From assembly GCA_040388605.1 (NCBI GenBank), contig JAZKBN010000044.1:1-64000 (forward strand): DNA of 64,000 nucleotides, in the 5' to 3' direction. The translations under genes and the position numbers were made by a program. Within the stretch, counting starts at the first letter, position 1, and each line of letters starts with the position of its first letter. Positions 9,610-18,018 of this stretch are shown piece after piece. Under the pieces are notes generated by a model. It was given only the letters and a program-made list of their open reading frames with translations, was not told the DNA's origin and made no database searches. The DNA is from JAZKBN01 sp040388605. Its GTDB lineage: Bacteria; Bacteroidota; Bacteroidia; Cytophagales; Flexibacteraceae.

Positions 9610-9664
9610 AGAAATAAAAAAACTGTAAATGCCGGACGCTGAACCTGATGAACTCACTTATAAC

Positions 9665-9707
9665 TTGCCAAACCCTGACCATATTAAAATCAGTCAGGGT
9701 TTGGCAA
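9665..9707. terminator. Strong intrinsic terminator, bidirectional
   Basis: A perfect 15-bp stem (TTGCCAAACCCTGAC at 9665-9679 and GTCAGGGTTTGGCAA at 9693-9707) with a 13-nt loop lies between the convergent acyl-CoA dehydrogenase and barrel-protein genes. Flanking U-tracts are weak on both sides, but stem strength and position support the call. Confidence 0.82.
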
Positions 9708-9753
9708 TTGTGTTTAACACGGGCAATACTTACCGGGTAATGCGGCATAGACA

Positions 9754-10350
9754 TTAAAAAGCATAGCCCACATTAAGCCGCAGATTAGGCAGGTAAATTA
9801 TGCCTGAGGTTTCGTTAGAATACTCGCCCGGCCCCAAAGGTCCCACTTTATTATAGCCGATAGCAGGCCCGCCGGAAAGGTCAATCACTATACCTTTCTT
9901 TAGCACCCATTGGTAGCCAATAACAGCACCGGCCATTATTGTGGTAGCTTTTCGCGATGGCAGGAAGCCACCCGATGAATAAGCTAAGCCCGCAAGGGGC
10001 CCTAAATAGAAACCTTTAGGTGCCGGGGCATCACCAACATAAAAGCGGAGCTCCGGCATAATACCCACTGCAAACCCCAAAGGTTTTCCATCAGTAAACA
10101 AATTCGATTCGGCCGCACCAATATATGTACTTACCTGTAAAGATTTAGAACTGTCTAATACACGCTCATAGGCGACGCCCAGGCCGGGAATCAGTACAGC
10201 AAACGGATCAAGCTTAACCACACCCCGCTTTTGTGCCACAGCAGGTTCATGTGAGGGAATTGCCTGTTGACTTTGGGCCTTAGACTCTAAAACCGCAGCA
10301 AGCAGGCAGATAATTATAAGAACAGAAAATGATTTAGAATATATAAACAT
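9754..10350 (-). CDS. Exported beta-barrel-like protein, tandem paralogue 3
   Basis: A 198-residue protein with a signal peptide (about residues 1-25). The rest is Gly/aromatic-rich beta structure ending in Phe, as in outer-membrane barrels (possibly DUF3575-like). It is the last of three similar genes on this strand. It shares with the middle gene the start Met-Phe-Ile-Tyr-Ser-Lys and a Gly-Tyr-Gln-Trp-(Val/Ile)-x-Lys-(Lys/Arg)-Gly strand with both of the others. It has lost their common C-terminal Gly-Gly-Cys-Ser-Leu-Gly-Tyr-Ser-Phe. Function unknown. Confidence 0.7.
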   Translation of the reverse strand: MFIYSKSFSVLIIICLLAAVLESKAQSQQAIPSHEPAVAQKRGVVKLDPFAVLIPGLGVAYERVLDSSKSLQVSTYIGAAESNLFTDGKPLGFAVGIMPELRFYVGDAPAPKGFYLGPLAGLAYSSGGFLPSRKATTIMAGAVIGYQWVLKKGIVIDLSGGPAIGYNKVGPLGPGEYSNETSGIIYLPNLRLNVGYAF

Positions 10351-10440
10351 GGTTTTTTTAATTGAATCAGGTGAAATAAAAATGAAGCGTACTATAAATC
10401 AGAAACTATAGCCAAGTGAGCATCCTCCCATACCGGATGG
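10333..10440. repeat. Direct repeat copy A of a gene-junction segment
   Basis: About 108 bp covering the 5' end of the 198-aa gene, the intergenic spacer and the 3' end of the middle paralogue closely match 11056-11161. Both include AATATATAAACATGG, GTGAAATAAAAATGAAG and AATCAGAAACTATAGCCAA. This is the signature of tandem gene duplication. Confidence 0.8.
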
Positions 10441-11073
10441 TCTGAAGCCGTTATTAATTATAGGTGAGCTCTTATAGGCAAATTCATTTTGCCAGGTTTT
10501 ATCATACATGGTGCCTGCTCCGCCGAATAAGTCAATGGTAAAGCCACGTTTTTTAATCCATTGGTAACCAAAAACGACTCCGCCGCCGAAAGAGTGCATT
10601 TCAGCCTCTGCATCATAGTTTCCGGTTGCTTTATCGTGCCTGTACCTTGCATATAAGCCTGTATAAAAACCAATGGGACCTACCGTTGAATTAAAAGGAT
10701 AATAACGAATTTCAGGCGTATAGGCGGTGCTGGTACCTCCCCAGGTTTTTAAAATCGAGAAAAGTTCAAAATCGGTAAAATAAACAACCGAGCTAGATGT
10801 ATAAGTTGCCTGGATTGTAACCCGCTTATTAATTGCGTATCCATAGGTTAAGCCCGGCCAAAAGAGGTTAGCACTTACTTTTACAGTATTCCTGCGCCAA
10901 CGGGCCGGGGTAGCTGTTGCCGGCGCAGGAGAAGAGCCTGTACCCATAACAACCGGCTTACCGGAATCAGGCCTGTTTTCGGCGGGTAAATCTGAACTCT
11001 GCTGCCCTTTAACACCAAAAGCAACAAGGCAGAAAAACATAAGAACTGAATAGGTTTTAGAATATATAAACAT
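10399..11073 (-). CDS. Exported beta-barrel-like protein, tandem paralogue 2
   Basis: A 224-residue protein with a signal peptide (about residues 1-23) and a Thr/Pro-rich linker ending in an Arg-Trp-Arg-Arg-Asn box shared with the upstream paralogue. Gly/aromatic-rich strands follow, then a C-terminal Gly-Phe-Arg-Pro-Ser-Gly-Met-Gly-Gly-Cys-Ser-Leu-Gly-Tyr-Ser-Phe. I chose ATG 11073 because it matches the start of the 198-aa paralogue (Met-Phe-Ile-Tyr-Ser-Lys). A start at 11136 would run into the upstream gene and spoil the signal peptide. Likely outer membrane; function unknown. Confidence 0.72.
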   Translation of the reverse strand: MFIYSKTYSVLMFFCLVAFGVKGQQSSDLPAENRPDSGKPVVMGTGSSPAPATATPARWRRNTVKVSANLFWPGLTYGYAINKRVTIQATYTSSSVVYFTDFELFSILKTWGGTSTAYTPEIRYYPFNSTVGPIGFYTGLYARYRHDKATGNYDAEAEMHSFGGGVVFGYQWIKKRGFTIDLFGGAGTMYDKTWQNEFAYKSSPIINNGFRPSGMGGCSLGYSF

Positions 11074-11161
11074 GGTTTTTAATTGTTTAATGTGAAATAA
11101 AAATGAAGAGCACTTTAAATCAGAAACTATAGCCAAGGGAGCAGCCGCCCATGCCGGATGG
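11056..11161. repeat. Direct repeat copy B of a gene-junction segment
   Basis: The partner of 10333-10440. It spans the 5' end of the middle paralogue, the spacer, and the 3' end of the first paralogue. Identity continues through the C-terminal codons into CCGGATGG, and the two copies differ at a minority of positions. Confidence 0.8.
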
Positions 11162-11833
11162 CCTGAAACCGTTATGAACTATTGGGGCATGCTTATAAGC
11201 ATTTTCACTTGTCCAGGTCTTATCATGCATGATGCCAACCCCACCGAAAACATCTAATGTAAAGCCTTTTTTTGCTATCCATTGGTAGCCTACTACTGTG
11301 CCTCCGCCAAAAGAGTGCATTTCAGCTTTTGAATAATCGGTAGTTGAAGGTCCGATAAAGCCCCAGTTAACAAACTCTCCTGTTGCCTCATCATGCCGAT
11401 ACCTTGCGTATAAACCCATGTAAATTCCTGCCGGCCCTCTTGGGCCTTCCATTGCATAATAACGAACTTCAGGGGTATAAGCTGTGCTGGTACCACTCCA
11501 GCCACCAAAAAGCTGTATCCAATCGTCGGTAAAATAAACAAAACTACTTGTGTATACATTGGCCTGCAGCGCAATGTGGTTATTTAATGCAAAGCTGTAC
11601 GTAATGCCCGGCATCAGGAGATTTGCACTGAATTTTATAGAATTCCTGCGCCAATGAGTTGGTGTTGCGCCGGGGCTGTGCTGCAAACCCGTAGTATTTG
11701 AAGTCCTGTTTATCTCAGCCGCCGGCACTGCCAGCGTTTCTGAACCTGTTTGGGCATAAGAATCAGGGCCGGGAAGTAACAACAATACGACCGTGGCAAC
11801 AGATAAATGAATTAGGTTGTTTAATTTTAACAT
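11120..11833 (-). CDS. Exported beta-barrel-like protein, tandem paralogue 1
   Basis: A 237-residue protein with a signal peptide (about residues 1-27, ending Ser-Tyr-Ala-Gln). It aligns with the middle paralogue over nearly its whole mature length: the Arg-Arg-Asn box, Tyr-Thr-Pro-Glu-Val-Arg-Tyr-Tyr, Gly-Leu-Tyr-Ala-Arg-Tyr-Arg-His-Asp, Met-His-Ser-Phe-Gly-Gly-Gly, and an identical 16-residue C-terminus ending Tyr-Ser-Phe. It is the first gene of the three-gene array and has a different leader from the other two. Probably a small outer-membrane barrel; function unknown. Confidence 0.72.
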   Translation of the reverse strand: MLKLNNLIHLSVATVVLLLLPGPDSYAQTGSETLAVPAAEINRTSNTTGLQHSPGATPTHWRRNSIKFSANLLMPGITYSFALNNHIALQANVYTSSFVYFTDDWIQLFGGWSGTSTAYTPEVRYYAMEGPRGPAGIYMGLYARYRHDEATGEFVNWGFIGPSTTDYSKAEMHSFGGGTVVGYQWIAKKGFTLDVFGGVGIMHDKTWTSENAYKHAPIVHNGFRPSGMGGCSLGYSF

Positions 11834-12100
11834 GGCAGTTTATAAAAACAATGTGTAGAGATTTAATACAGATAACGCTTAAAAACATTGTAAACATAGG
11901 CACATCGCCACATAAACCAATCACATGATTAATCGCACTTATTGAACTGTATATATGCGCGGCTTAACTGTAGCTACAGCTTATTATGGCATTACAAAAA
12001 GAGCAAGCCAATAAAAAAGGAAAGCCGGATTAGGATTATAGTAACGGTATAGGTTTACAGGTTAAAAAATTGGGCAGCCTTGCGCATTGTACTTAAAATT

Positions 12101-12520
12101 CTACTCCGGGTCCGCCGGAAACATGCTGTCAGGAGCTTCAAGCCCGAGGCTTACAATTTTTAATCCCCTGTTACCATTCGGTACCGATATGGCTACAGAT
12201 TCACCGGGCTTCAGCTTAGCAAAATTATGCCTGATCCATTTCCCGGAAACTGTTTGGCACCAAATTCTGGCCTTAACAGCATCTTTACAGGTATTGGTAA
12301 CTTTAAATGAAAAAACGAACACCTTGGTGGTGCCTTTCAGCTTCCTGTTTGAAATAACAAGGCATTGGCTTCCAGGTTCTGTTTGGGCAGATAGCGCTAT
12401 TTTGCAACATGAAATTGTATCAGCAAAACAGGCATTAGCAACAAACACTTGCATAAAGCTAAATACATAGACCAGCCCAATCTGCCTTAACGGTTGTTTA
12501 ATAAACATGTCGACCCGCAT
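12101..12520 (-). CDS. Small exported protein, translationally coupled to the CCxCG lipoprotein
   Basis: A 139-residue protein with a long N-terminal region containing a hydrophobic stretch (about residues 14-32) and an Ala-Cys-Phe-Ala-Asp cleavage-like site. The mature part, of about 105 residues, is rich in beta-strand-like segments with several cysteines (a Cys-Cys pair near 38-39, others near 53, 77 and 87). The ATG at 12520 shares its A with the TAA stop of the upstream gene (TAATG), so I prefer it over the ATG at 12508. No family recognised. Its position equals that of the 270-aa barrel-like protein in the second copy of the module, but the sequences are unrelated by eye. Confidence 0.65.
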   Translation of the reverse strand: MRVDMFIKQPLRQIGLVYVFSFMQVFVANACFADTISCCKIALSAQTEPGSQCLVISNRKLKGTTKVFVFSFKVTNTCKDAVKARIWCQTVSGKWIRHNFAKLKPGESVAISVPNGNRGLKIVSLGLEAPDSMFPADPE

Positions 12521-13236
12521 TATTTCAACATAATTGGTAAAGTTTCAACAACCTCTTTCCTGCCATCGGAAAGGTACACTTTCACTATAAATTTGTGAAT
12601 GCCTTTCCCGCTCAAGGGTGGCGATTCAGTCAACAGGAAATCATATTTATTAATCAGTTCGCCCTGTTCGGAATAGTTTCTGCGGCCGGTACTGGCCAGA
12701 AATTTTTGAATTGTGGTGTATCGGTATGGCTCCGAAAAATTTCCGTTATAGAATTTAAAGTAAGACGTTATTTCTGAACTATCAGGATGGATAGTATCGA
12801 ATGCGTACACAGTAAAAATTTGCAGGTCGGTAATACTGTCTTTGGGGAAGTATTTTAACGGGGGTTCACATTCACAGTGCATAGCATAAGCCGGAGCAGT
12901 AAATAAAGACGGTACCTGAAATTGATTTACGGTAAGCAATTCAGTATTCATATTTAATCGAATACCAAAAGCCGGTTTAGCAATAGAATCAAGCATGTAA
13001 ACCACGGAATCTACAGCTTTCATGGTTAAACTTACCGGGTCTAAAACAGAATCTAAAGGATAAACAATAGAGTCAAGTTTTATAAGAACAGGTTCAGCGC
13101 CGCTGTTATCGAGGTGAGAAAGGCTAAAGCTCTTATGGGTGTATTTCTTATCTACTGATACCCCGCAATTGCAGCAAGCCACCAAAAGCTCGGCCGATAC
13201 GGCAAACAGGAAAAGGAAAGCTAATTTCTTGATCAC
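12520..13236 (-). CDS. CCxCG lipoprotein, copy 2
   Basis: A 238-residue lipoprotein. Leu-Val-Ala-Cys places the acylated Cys at residue 21, followed by Cys-Asn-Cys-Gly. It is a paralogue of the protein at 14178-14807. They share the Met-Ile-Lys-Lys start, the CCxCG motif, Leu-Asp-Asn-Ser-Gly, an Ala-x-x-Cys-Glu-Cys-Glu-Pro-Pro box, Phe-Asp-x-x-His-Pro and a lysine-ended C-terminus. The start is GTG at 13236, chosen by alignment with the paralogue's ATG. Its stop overlaps the next start (TAATG). Function unknown; the six conserved cysteines could hold disulfides or a metal. Confidence 0.72.
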   Translation of the reverse strand: MIKKLAFLFLFAVSAELLVACCNCGVSVDKKYTHKSFSLSHLDNSGAEPVLIKLDSIVYPLDSVLDPVSLTMKAVDSVVYMLDSIAKPAFGIRLNMNTELLTVNQFQVPSLFTAPAYAMHCECEPPLKYFPKDSITDLQIFTVYAFDTIHPDSSEITSYFKFYNGNFSEPYRYTTIQKFLASTGRRNYSEQGELINKYDFLLTESPPLSGKGIHKFIVKVYLSDGRKEVVETLPIMLK

Positions 13237-13365
13237 AAAAAGAAGTGTTAGTGAAGCGAAACATGTGCCGCAAAGCCGGTAAATTCTATGATTAAATGCA
13301 CCGAAGGCAAGTTAACCAAAAGTTCAACTGTCTACAAATAGGCGGGCTGTTAACACGACCCGGCC

Positions 13366-14178
13366 TTACATGTCTTTGCGATTACAGAATACCAAAATAA
13401 GCCCGGCACCCCATTTAAAGTTGAAAGTACTGCCTTTTAAATCTATTTCCTGCTCCGACAAACTCATTCCGGTTTCCACATCTTCCAGCTTTCTTGTATA
13501 GCTGAAATGCGGTTCGCAATAAGTAACACCGAGATCAAGGTTCAGGAAAAACTGCTTTGCAAGCTTGTACCCGCCTGAAGCTGATAATCCCATTGTGAAC
13601 ACATCGCTCGAATACTTAAACTTGTCGTTTGTTTTGACATTTAGAATCTTATGCGTGTTTTTCTCCTTCAGGTAAACCCAGGAAGGTGTTATATCAAAAG
13701 ATGTACTGCCGATTGAGAGTTTCGGGTAAAAGTACCATCTCCTGTTTTCAATCCGGTAAATAAGCCCCGCATTGAGTCGCAGAGAATGTCCCCCGTAAAT
13801 CAGCGGTTTGAAATGCGTTGCCGATTCGGGTAATACGGCATAATAATTATCGCCATAAGCAGTTTTCAGGTCCGCTTTAAAATCCTCCCCGTTAACCTTA
13901 ATATAATCAGAAAAGCAAATTTCCTCATTCGCTTCAATACCCCAGTGCTTCGAGAAAAAGTATGTCAGGTTAAAAAGATGGATATAAACGGACCGGTCCT
14001 GGTATGCGCCGAGGTTATTTTTAAATGCGGTTTTGAGCGTTTGGGGACCAATACCAAAATCTGCACCCACAACCGGGCGGTACTGCCATTTGGATGAATA
14101 ACTCCAATCATCTTCCTGCGCACAAGCACAGAAGCTGTACAGCAGCGTGAGAATAAACAGTATTGCCTGTTTTTTCAT
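13366..14178 (-). CDS. Outer-membrane beta-barrel-like protein coupled to a CCxCG lipoprotein
   Basis: A 270-residue protein with a signal peptide (about residues 1-21, ending Ala-Cys-Ala-Gln). The mature part alternates aromatic and polar residues with repeated Gly pairs (Gly-Ala-Asp-Phe-Gly-Ile-Gly near the start, Trp-Gly-Ala-Gly-Leu-Ile-Leu-Val-Phe near the end), like OmpW/opacity-type barrels. The ATG at 14178 overlaps the TAA of the upstream lipoprotein gene as TAATG, which suggests translational coupling and a possible physical partnership. Specific function unknown. Confidence 0.7.
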   Translation of the reverse strand: MKKQAILFILTLLYSFCACAQEDDWSYSSKWQYRPVVGADFGIGPQTLKTAFKNNLGAYQDRSVYIHLFNLTYFFSKHWGIEANEEICFSDYIKVNGEDFKADLKTAYGDNYYAVLPESATHFKPLIYGGHSLRLNAGLIYRIENRRWYFYPKLSIGSTSFDITPSWVYLKEKNTHKILNVKTNDKFKYSSDVFTMGLSASGGYKLAKQFFLNLDLGVTYCEPHFSYTRKLEDVETGMSLSEQEIDLKGSTFNFKWGAGLILVFCNRKDM

Positions 14179-14807
14179 TATTTCAGCAGGATCTCAGGTG
14201 TGAAAAGATTAAATGCTTTGCCGTTCGAGAGGCTTATTTTAACATTAAAGCTATACCTGCCCCGTTGTGCAGGAGGGACCATTAAGAGCAAATCATAATA
14301 ATCTTCAGGCGTGCCGTCATCATCAGTATAATTAAGAAAATGGTTGAACAGCTTCTTCATGAAGGCTATTTCATAATAAGAATAACTCGCATGCCTGTTT
14401 CGAAAGTACTTAAAGCATGTGGTAATATCAGATCCGGCCGGGTGGGCATTGTCAAAGTTGCTAAGCGTGATAATACTGAAGCTTGTAACAGTATCTCGCG
14501 GAATATTGGTAAAAGGCGGTTCACATTCGCAGCTTGTTGCAAGCGCAGGTGAAAGGAACAAAGAGAAATTTTTCTTCGCGGCTGAGGCTACCACTTCAGT
14601 TTGCGACAACAGACGAATGCCGTAAGCGGTTTTCAAAAGAGAATCGGCATTTGAAACAAAGAGAGCCGGCCCGCTGTTGTCGAGGTTTGCAACCTCGAAT
14701 TGCTTATAAGTAAAATGAGTGTAAACTGTATTGCCACAATCGCAACAGGCAATAAGGAACTCGGCCATAAGGGCCAATGTAAAGAGGAAAACAATTTTCT
14801 TAATCAT
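14178..14807 (-). CDS. CCxCG lipoprotein, copy 1
   Basis: A 209-residue lipoprotein with lipobox Leu-Ile-Ala-Cys (Cys21) followed by Cys-Asp-Cys-Gly. It is about 30 residues shorter than its paralogue at 12520-13236, mainly through loss of an internal Asp-Ser-rich segment. The Ser-Cys-Glu-Cys-Glu-Pro-Pro box is kept. The start is ATG at 14807. It opens a minus-strand run of four genes that looks like a duplicated pair. No database family recognised. Confidence 0.72.
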   Translation of the reverse strand: MIKKIVFLFTLALMAEFLIACCDCGNTVYTHFTYKQFEVANLDNSGPALFVSNADSLLKTAYGIRLLSQTEVVASAAKKNFSLFLSPALATSCECEPPFTNIPRDTVTSFSIITLSNFDNAHPAGSDITTCFKYFRNRHASYSYYEIAFMKKLFNHFLNYTDDDGTPEDYYDLLLMVPPAQRGRYSFNVKISLSNGKAFNLFTPEILLK

Positions 14808-14906
14808 AAAAACACCTGTTAAACTGCTGAAAATAAGACTGCGGTCTTAACGCCTATAAACCATTCATTTTGATAGACATGGTTTATAAAGCAGGCAATA
14901 TAAAAA

Positions 14907-14933
14907 AGTCCTTACGACTTTTACGTAAGGACT
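14907..14933 (-). terminator. Intrinsic terminator downstream of the TonB-dependent receptor gene
   Basis: A 10-bp perfect stem (AGTCCTTACG at 14907-14916 and CGTAAGGACT at 14924-14933) with a 7-nt loop is followed on the minus strand by a run of six T (A-run 14902-14907 on plus). It begins about 10 nt after the receptor stop. This is a textbook rho-independent terminator. Confidence 0.88.
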
Positions 14934-14943
14934 ATATTTTTTA

Positions 14944-17886
14944 TCAGAACGAGAATGTGATACCGTAAAGTATATGCCTCGGGGTCATAAACCTGGCGGG
15001 GTTGCCGGGTGGCGTGCCTGAATCTCTCGGACCTGAATAAACCGGATCGCGGTCCTGGCTGTCGAGCGGATCGCCGTAGGCATAAGCACGGCCGGTAACC
15101 GGGTTTATTATTTGTGCGTTCTTATTATTAAAAATATTATCTATCTGTACCGATGCGCTTAGCTGTGCGCCGAATACCTTGAAGTCGCGGGTAATTTTAA
15201 CATCGGTCCAGAACCAGTCAGACCCGATTTTGGTATATGGCTGCGAAGTTATAGGCTGGTACAGAACTCTGCCGAGGTCGTTTTTATCATAAGCCTCTTC
15301 CGGGGTATATCTTAAGCCCGATTTATAGGTAGCACTCACAAACATGCGGAAACCTTTCAAAACGAAATTGCCTATTTTCCAGGTTTCGTCCGGCATAAAA
15401 ATCAATGTCGACTTAAAATCATAAGGGCGGTCAAATGCCAGGTATTGCTCGCGGGTAAGGTCTACTGCCCCGTTGGTTACAATCTGGTTCTTAGATTCAA
15501 GAGATGAATTGCTCTTGCCCCTTGCCACTTGGAAGGCAGCATTAAATGCAGTGCGTATAACCTTGCTTACGCGGTAGTTCATACCAATTTCGAGGCCGCG
15601 AACGCTGGCATAATCCTGGTTAACCAGGAAAGTACGATCAGTATAAGTACCGGAGTTATAGCTGAGAACGCGTTTCGTGGTTGAAACAGCGTAATCGAAA
15701 TAATCTTTATAGTAGGCGGTAACTGTAATGCCGAGATCGCGGGTTATTTGACTCTTTATACCCAGTTCATAGCTTACAGCCACTTCAGGGTTCAGGTTGG
15801 GATTACCCAGGTTGGCAAGCTGAGAGCGGTTTTGATAAACAGGGTCGAGGCCGGCGTAAATGTAACGGGGGTGCTGCAAACGCATGCTGTGCCCGTAGTT
15901 GAAATACATTACATTATTTTCTGTTACGGGGAAAGATACACGCAGCTTTGGCAGCAGTCGCATTTTATACCTGCGACCATCGGCAAACTTAAAGCTTTGA
16001 GAAAGGTAATCTTTACGGGTGGCATCGTCTACCGGGGCCAATGGATTGTTAATGGCGTCATCGGCAAATTTACCGTAGCTCCAGTATTCCATACGGGCGC
16101 CTATAACAGCAATAATACCCTTATACTTAATTTCATCCTGCAGGAAAAAGTTGCCGGTTGAAGGCTTTACACTCCATACATCGGAACTTGACCCAATGCT
16201 GCTGCTTGGGGTGGAGGAGCCATCTGCCAGCTTAATAGGGGAGCCTACCCAAGGCGATGTAACATCTATCCACTGCAACTGCTGCTCTTTGTGCTCCTGC
16301 CCGAGGGTAAGAAAGTGCAGCTTGTTATTGCTGTAATGGGTGAATTTGTATTTAACGGTGTATTCCTGCACATAATGGTCGTGCCAAACGGTGCTGATAC
16401 CGCCGTTGTTATACAGGCCGGGACCGGGAAGCACAAAACGGTAATCAGCAAACTGCAGATCGGGGTTAAAGTGCGCAGGGTCAAAAACCTGAACCGGGTC
16501 TGTGGTTACAGAACGCGGGTCATAAATACGATCCTGTGTGGAATCGCGGAAGGGGCGGCCATTTGCATCGGCACGGAGGTTGGTAAACAGGCGACCAAGG
16601 CTAACATCTAAAATCCAGGTCTTGCCCAGCTCGTGGTGCAGGTTAATGGCAGTCAGATTGCTTTGGTGGGTATAAGTGGCGGCTTTCTCCAAATCCTGCG
16701 AAAATGCCCATTGTAAGCCGGGTTGCATAATTTGGTTAAAACCCACAATTTGCAGGGTGCGCGAGTTTTGGTTAATGGCCAGGCTGTGCTGGTTGGTAAT
16801 TGTAATACGGGTTCTGTCGCTGAATTTATAGCTTAGTTTAATGGTGTTTGCCCAGCTGTTATCTTCGCGTGGAGCCAATGTTTTACTGTCGCTTAGAATG
16901 GAGCTTTTGAGGCTGTCGGCTGTAATGCGGTAATAAGTATCGGTAAGCTGCATGTTGCCGCTCACGAAATACTTGAGACGGTTGCGTGTACCGGGTACGG
17001 TTCCGCCTACGTTCAGCTCCGCCATATCGGTATTCCAGGCCGAACCGGTCATTTTATTGAAGCCGAAATTATCGCGCTGCCAGCTGCCGCTAAAGCTTGT
17101 TTTGTCGCCGCCTTCCTTAATCTTAGTAAGAATAATGCCTGAAGTGCCATTGAACTCGGCATCGGAACCACCTGTTACCACAGTAACATCCTGAACCGAG
17201 CCTGAAGCCACATTCACACCAAAGCCTGTTCCCGCCAGGGGATCCTGGGCATTAATGCCATCTACCAGGTAATTGGTTTCATAAACACGGCCGCCGCGAA
17301 TCTGTAAGCCGTCAGGTGAAACCGAAACACCGTTTTGCAGGGCAGCCACATCCTGCACATTGCGCACATTCATTTCCTTAATATCAGCAGCACCAACGGT
17401 AACCTCGCTTTTGCCGCTTTGCAGGTCTACAACTGCCTTTTCACCTATAACCTCTACTTCGGCCATAGTGGTTTTGCTTTCGTTCAGGGCAATGTTTAAA
17501 AAAGTTTCCTCGTCTTTCTTAATCCTGATACCGGTAAACTGCTTGTCCTGGAAACCGACAAAAGAAACACGAATGGTATAATCGCCGTGCTTTATATCTT
17601 TTACCACATAATTGCCATCAAGATCTGCAACCGAACCTTTATAGGTACCTACTATGGTAACTGTTGCGCCGGTAAGGGCATCACCGGTTAGCTTGTCGGT
17701 TATTTTGCCTTTCAGGGTTCCGTTTTGCGCAAACAGGATTTGCGGTAAAAAGATAATTGCCGCCAAAAGCATAAAAAAACGGGAGCAGCCCGGGTTCGGA
17801 CCAATTGACGAACCCGGCATAAAACCATTTGACAGGCTTATACGAGATGCGTTCCCGGAAAGATTTTGAAGTACAGTTATTTGCAT
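14944..17886 (-). CDS. TonB-dependent receptor with N-terminal carboxypeptidase-like domain
   Basis: A 980-residue outer-membrane transporter. A long leader of about 55 residues ends in a hydrophobic segment and Leu-Phe-Ala-Gln. A carboxypeptidase regulatory-like domain (about 57-135, Gly-Lys-Ile-Thr-Asp-Lys...Thr-Gly-Ala-Thr-Val...Gly-Asn-Tyr) follows. A plug domain (about 145-245, Gly-Val-Ser-Val-Ser-Pro-Asp-Gly-Leu-Gln-Ile-Arg-Gly-Gly) comes next, then a barrel ending in Phe-Ser-Phe. ATG 17886 is preferred over TTG 17895. No SusD-like gene is adjacent, so it is not a standard SusC pair. Upstream on the same strand are a lipoprotein and two secreted proteins. Substrate unknown. Confidence 0.93.
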   Translation of the reverse strand: MQITVLQNLSGNASRISLSNGFMPGSSIGPNPGCSRFFMLLAAIIFLPQILFAQNGTLKGKITDKLTGDALTGATVTIVGTYKGSVADLDGNYVVKDIKHGDYTIRVSFVGFQDKQFTGIRIKKDEETFLNIALNESKTTMAEVEVIGEKAVVDLQSGKSEVTVGAADIKEMNVRNVQDVAALQNGVSVSPDGLQIRGGRVYETNYLVDGINAQDPLAGTGFGVNVASGSVQDVTVVTGGSDAEFNGTSGIILTKIKEGGDKTSFSGSWQRDNFGFNKMTGSAWNTDMAELNVGGTVPGTRNRLKYFVSGNMQLTDTYYRITADSLKSSILSDSKTLAPREDNSWANTIKLSYKFSDRTRITITNQHSLAINQNSRTLQIVGFNQIMQPGLQWAFSQDLEKAATYTHQSNLTAINLHHELGKTWILDVSLGRLFTNLRADANGRPFRDSTQDRIYDPRSVTTDPVQVFDPAHFNPDLQFADYRFVLPGPGLYNNGGISTVWHDHYVQEYTVKYKFTHYSNNKLHFLTLGQEHKEQQLQWIDVTSPWVGSPIKLADGSSTPSSSIGSSSDVWSVKPSTGNFFLQDEIKYKGIIAVIGARMEYWSYGKFADDAINNPLAPVDDATRKDYLSQSFKFADGRRYKMRLLPKLRVSFPVTENNVMYFNYGHSMRLQHPRYIYAGLDPVYQNRSQLANLGNPNLNPEVAVSYELGIKSQITRDLGITVTAYYKDYFDYAVSTTKRVLSYNSGTYTDRTFLVNQDYASVRGLEIGMNYRVSKVIRTAFNAAFQVARGKSNSSLESKNQIVTNGAVDLTREQYLAFDRPYDFKSTLIFMPDETWKIGNFVLKGFRMFVSATYKSGLRYTPEEAYDKNDLGRVLYQPITSQPYTKIGSDWFWTDVKITRDFKVFGAQLSASVQIDNIFNNKNAQIINPVTGRAYAYGDPLDSQDRDPVYSGPRDSGTPPGNPARFMTPRHILYGITFSF

Positions 17887-17966
17887 GGTGTGCAATTTGG
17901 CTCTTTAGGAAGACCGGGTTTCGGCCGGGCAGTTTTCCTTTCGGAAAGCAATTAAATACCATTTAA

Positions 17967-18015
17967 TACCTGCTTAAGAACCCCGATTTATCAGGGCCAT
18001 TAAGCAGAACAGGTA
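17967..18015 (-). terminator. Possible hairpin between the lipoprotein and receptor genes
   Basis: An interrupted inverted repeat (TACCTGCTTAA at 17967-17977 against TTAAGCA at 18000-18006 and AGGTA at 18011-18015, with a CCC/GGG inner stem) follows the stop of the 521-residue lipoprotein. There is no T-run, so it may attenuate rather than terminate. Confidence 0.4.
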
Positions 18016-18018
18016 TTA

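Noticed and set aside
11968..11979. A 12-bp palindrome (CTGTAGCTACAG) as operator
   Set aside because: A single short palindrome downstream of its minus-strand neighbour and far from any start codon gives no regulatory support.
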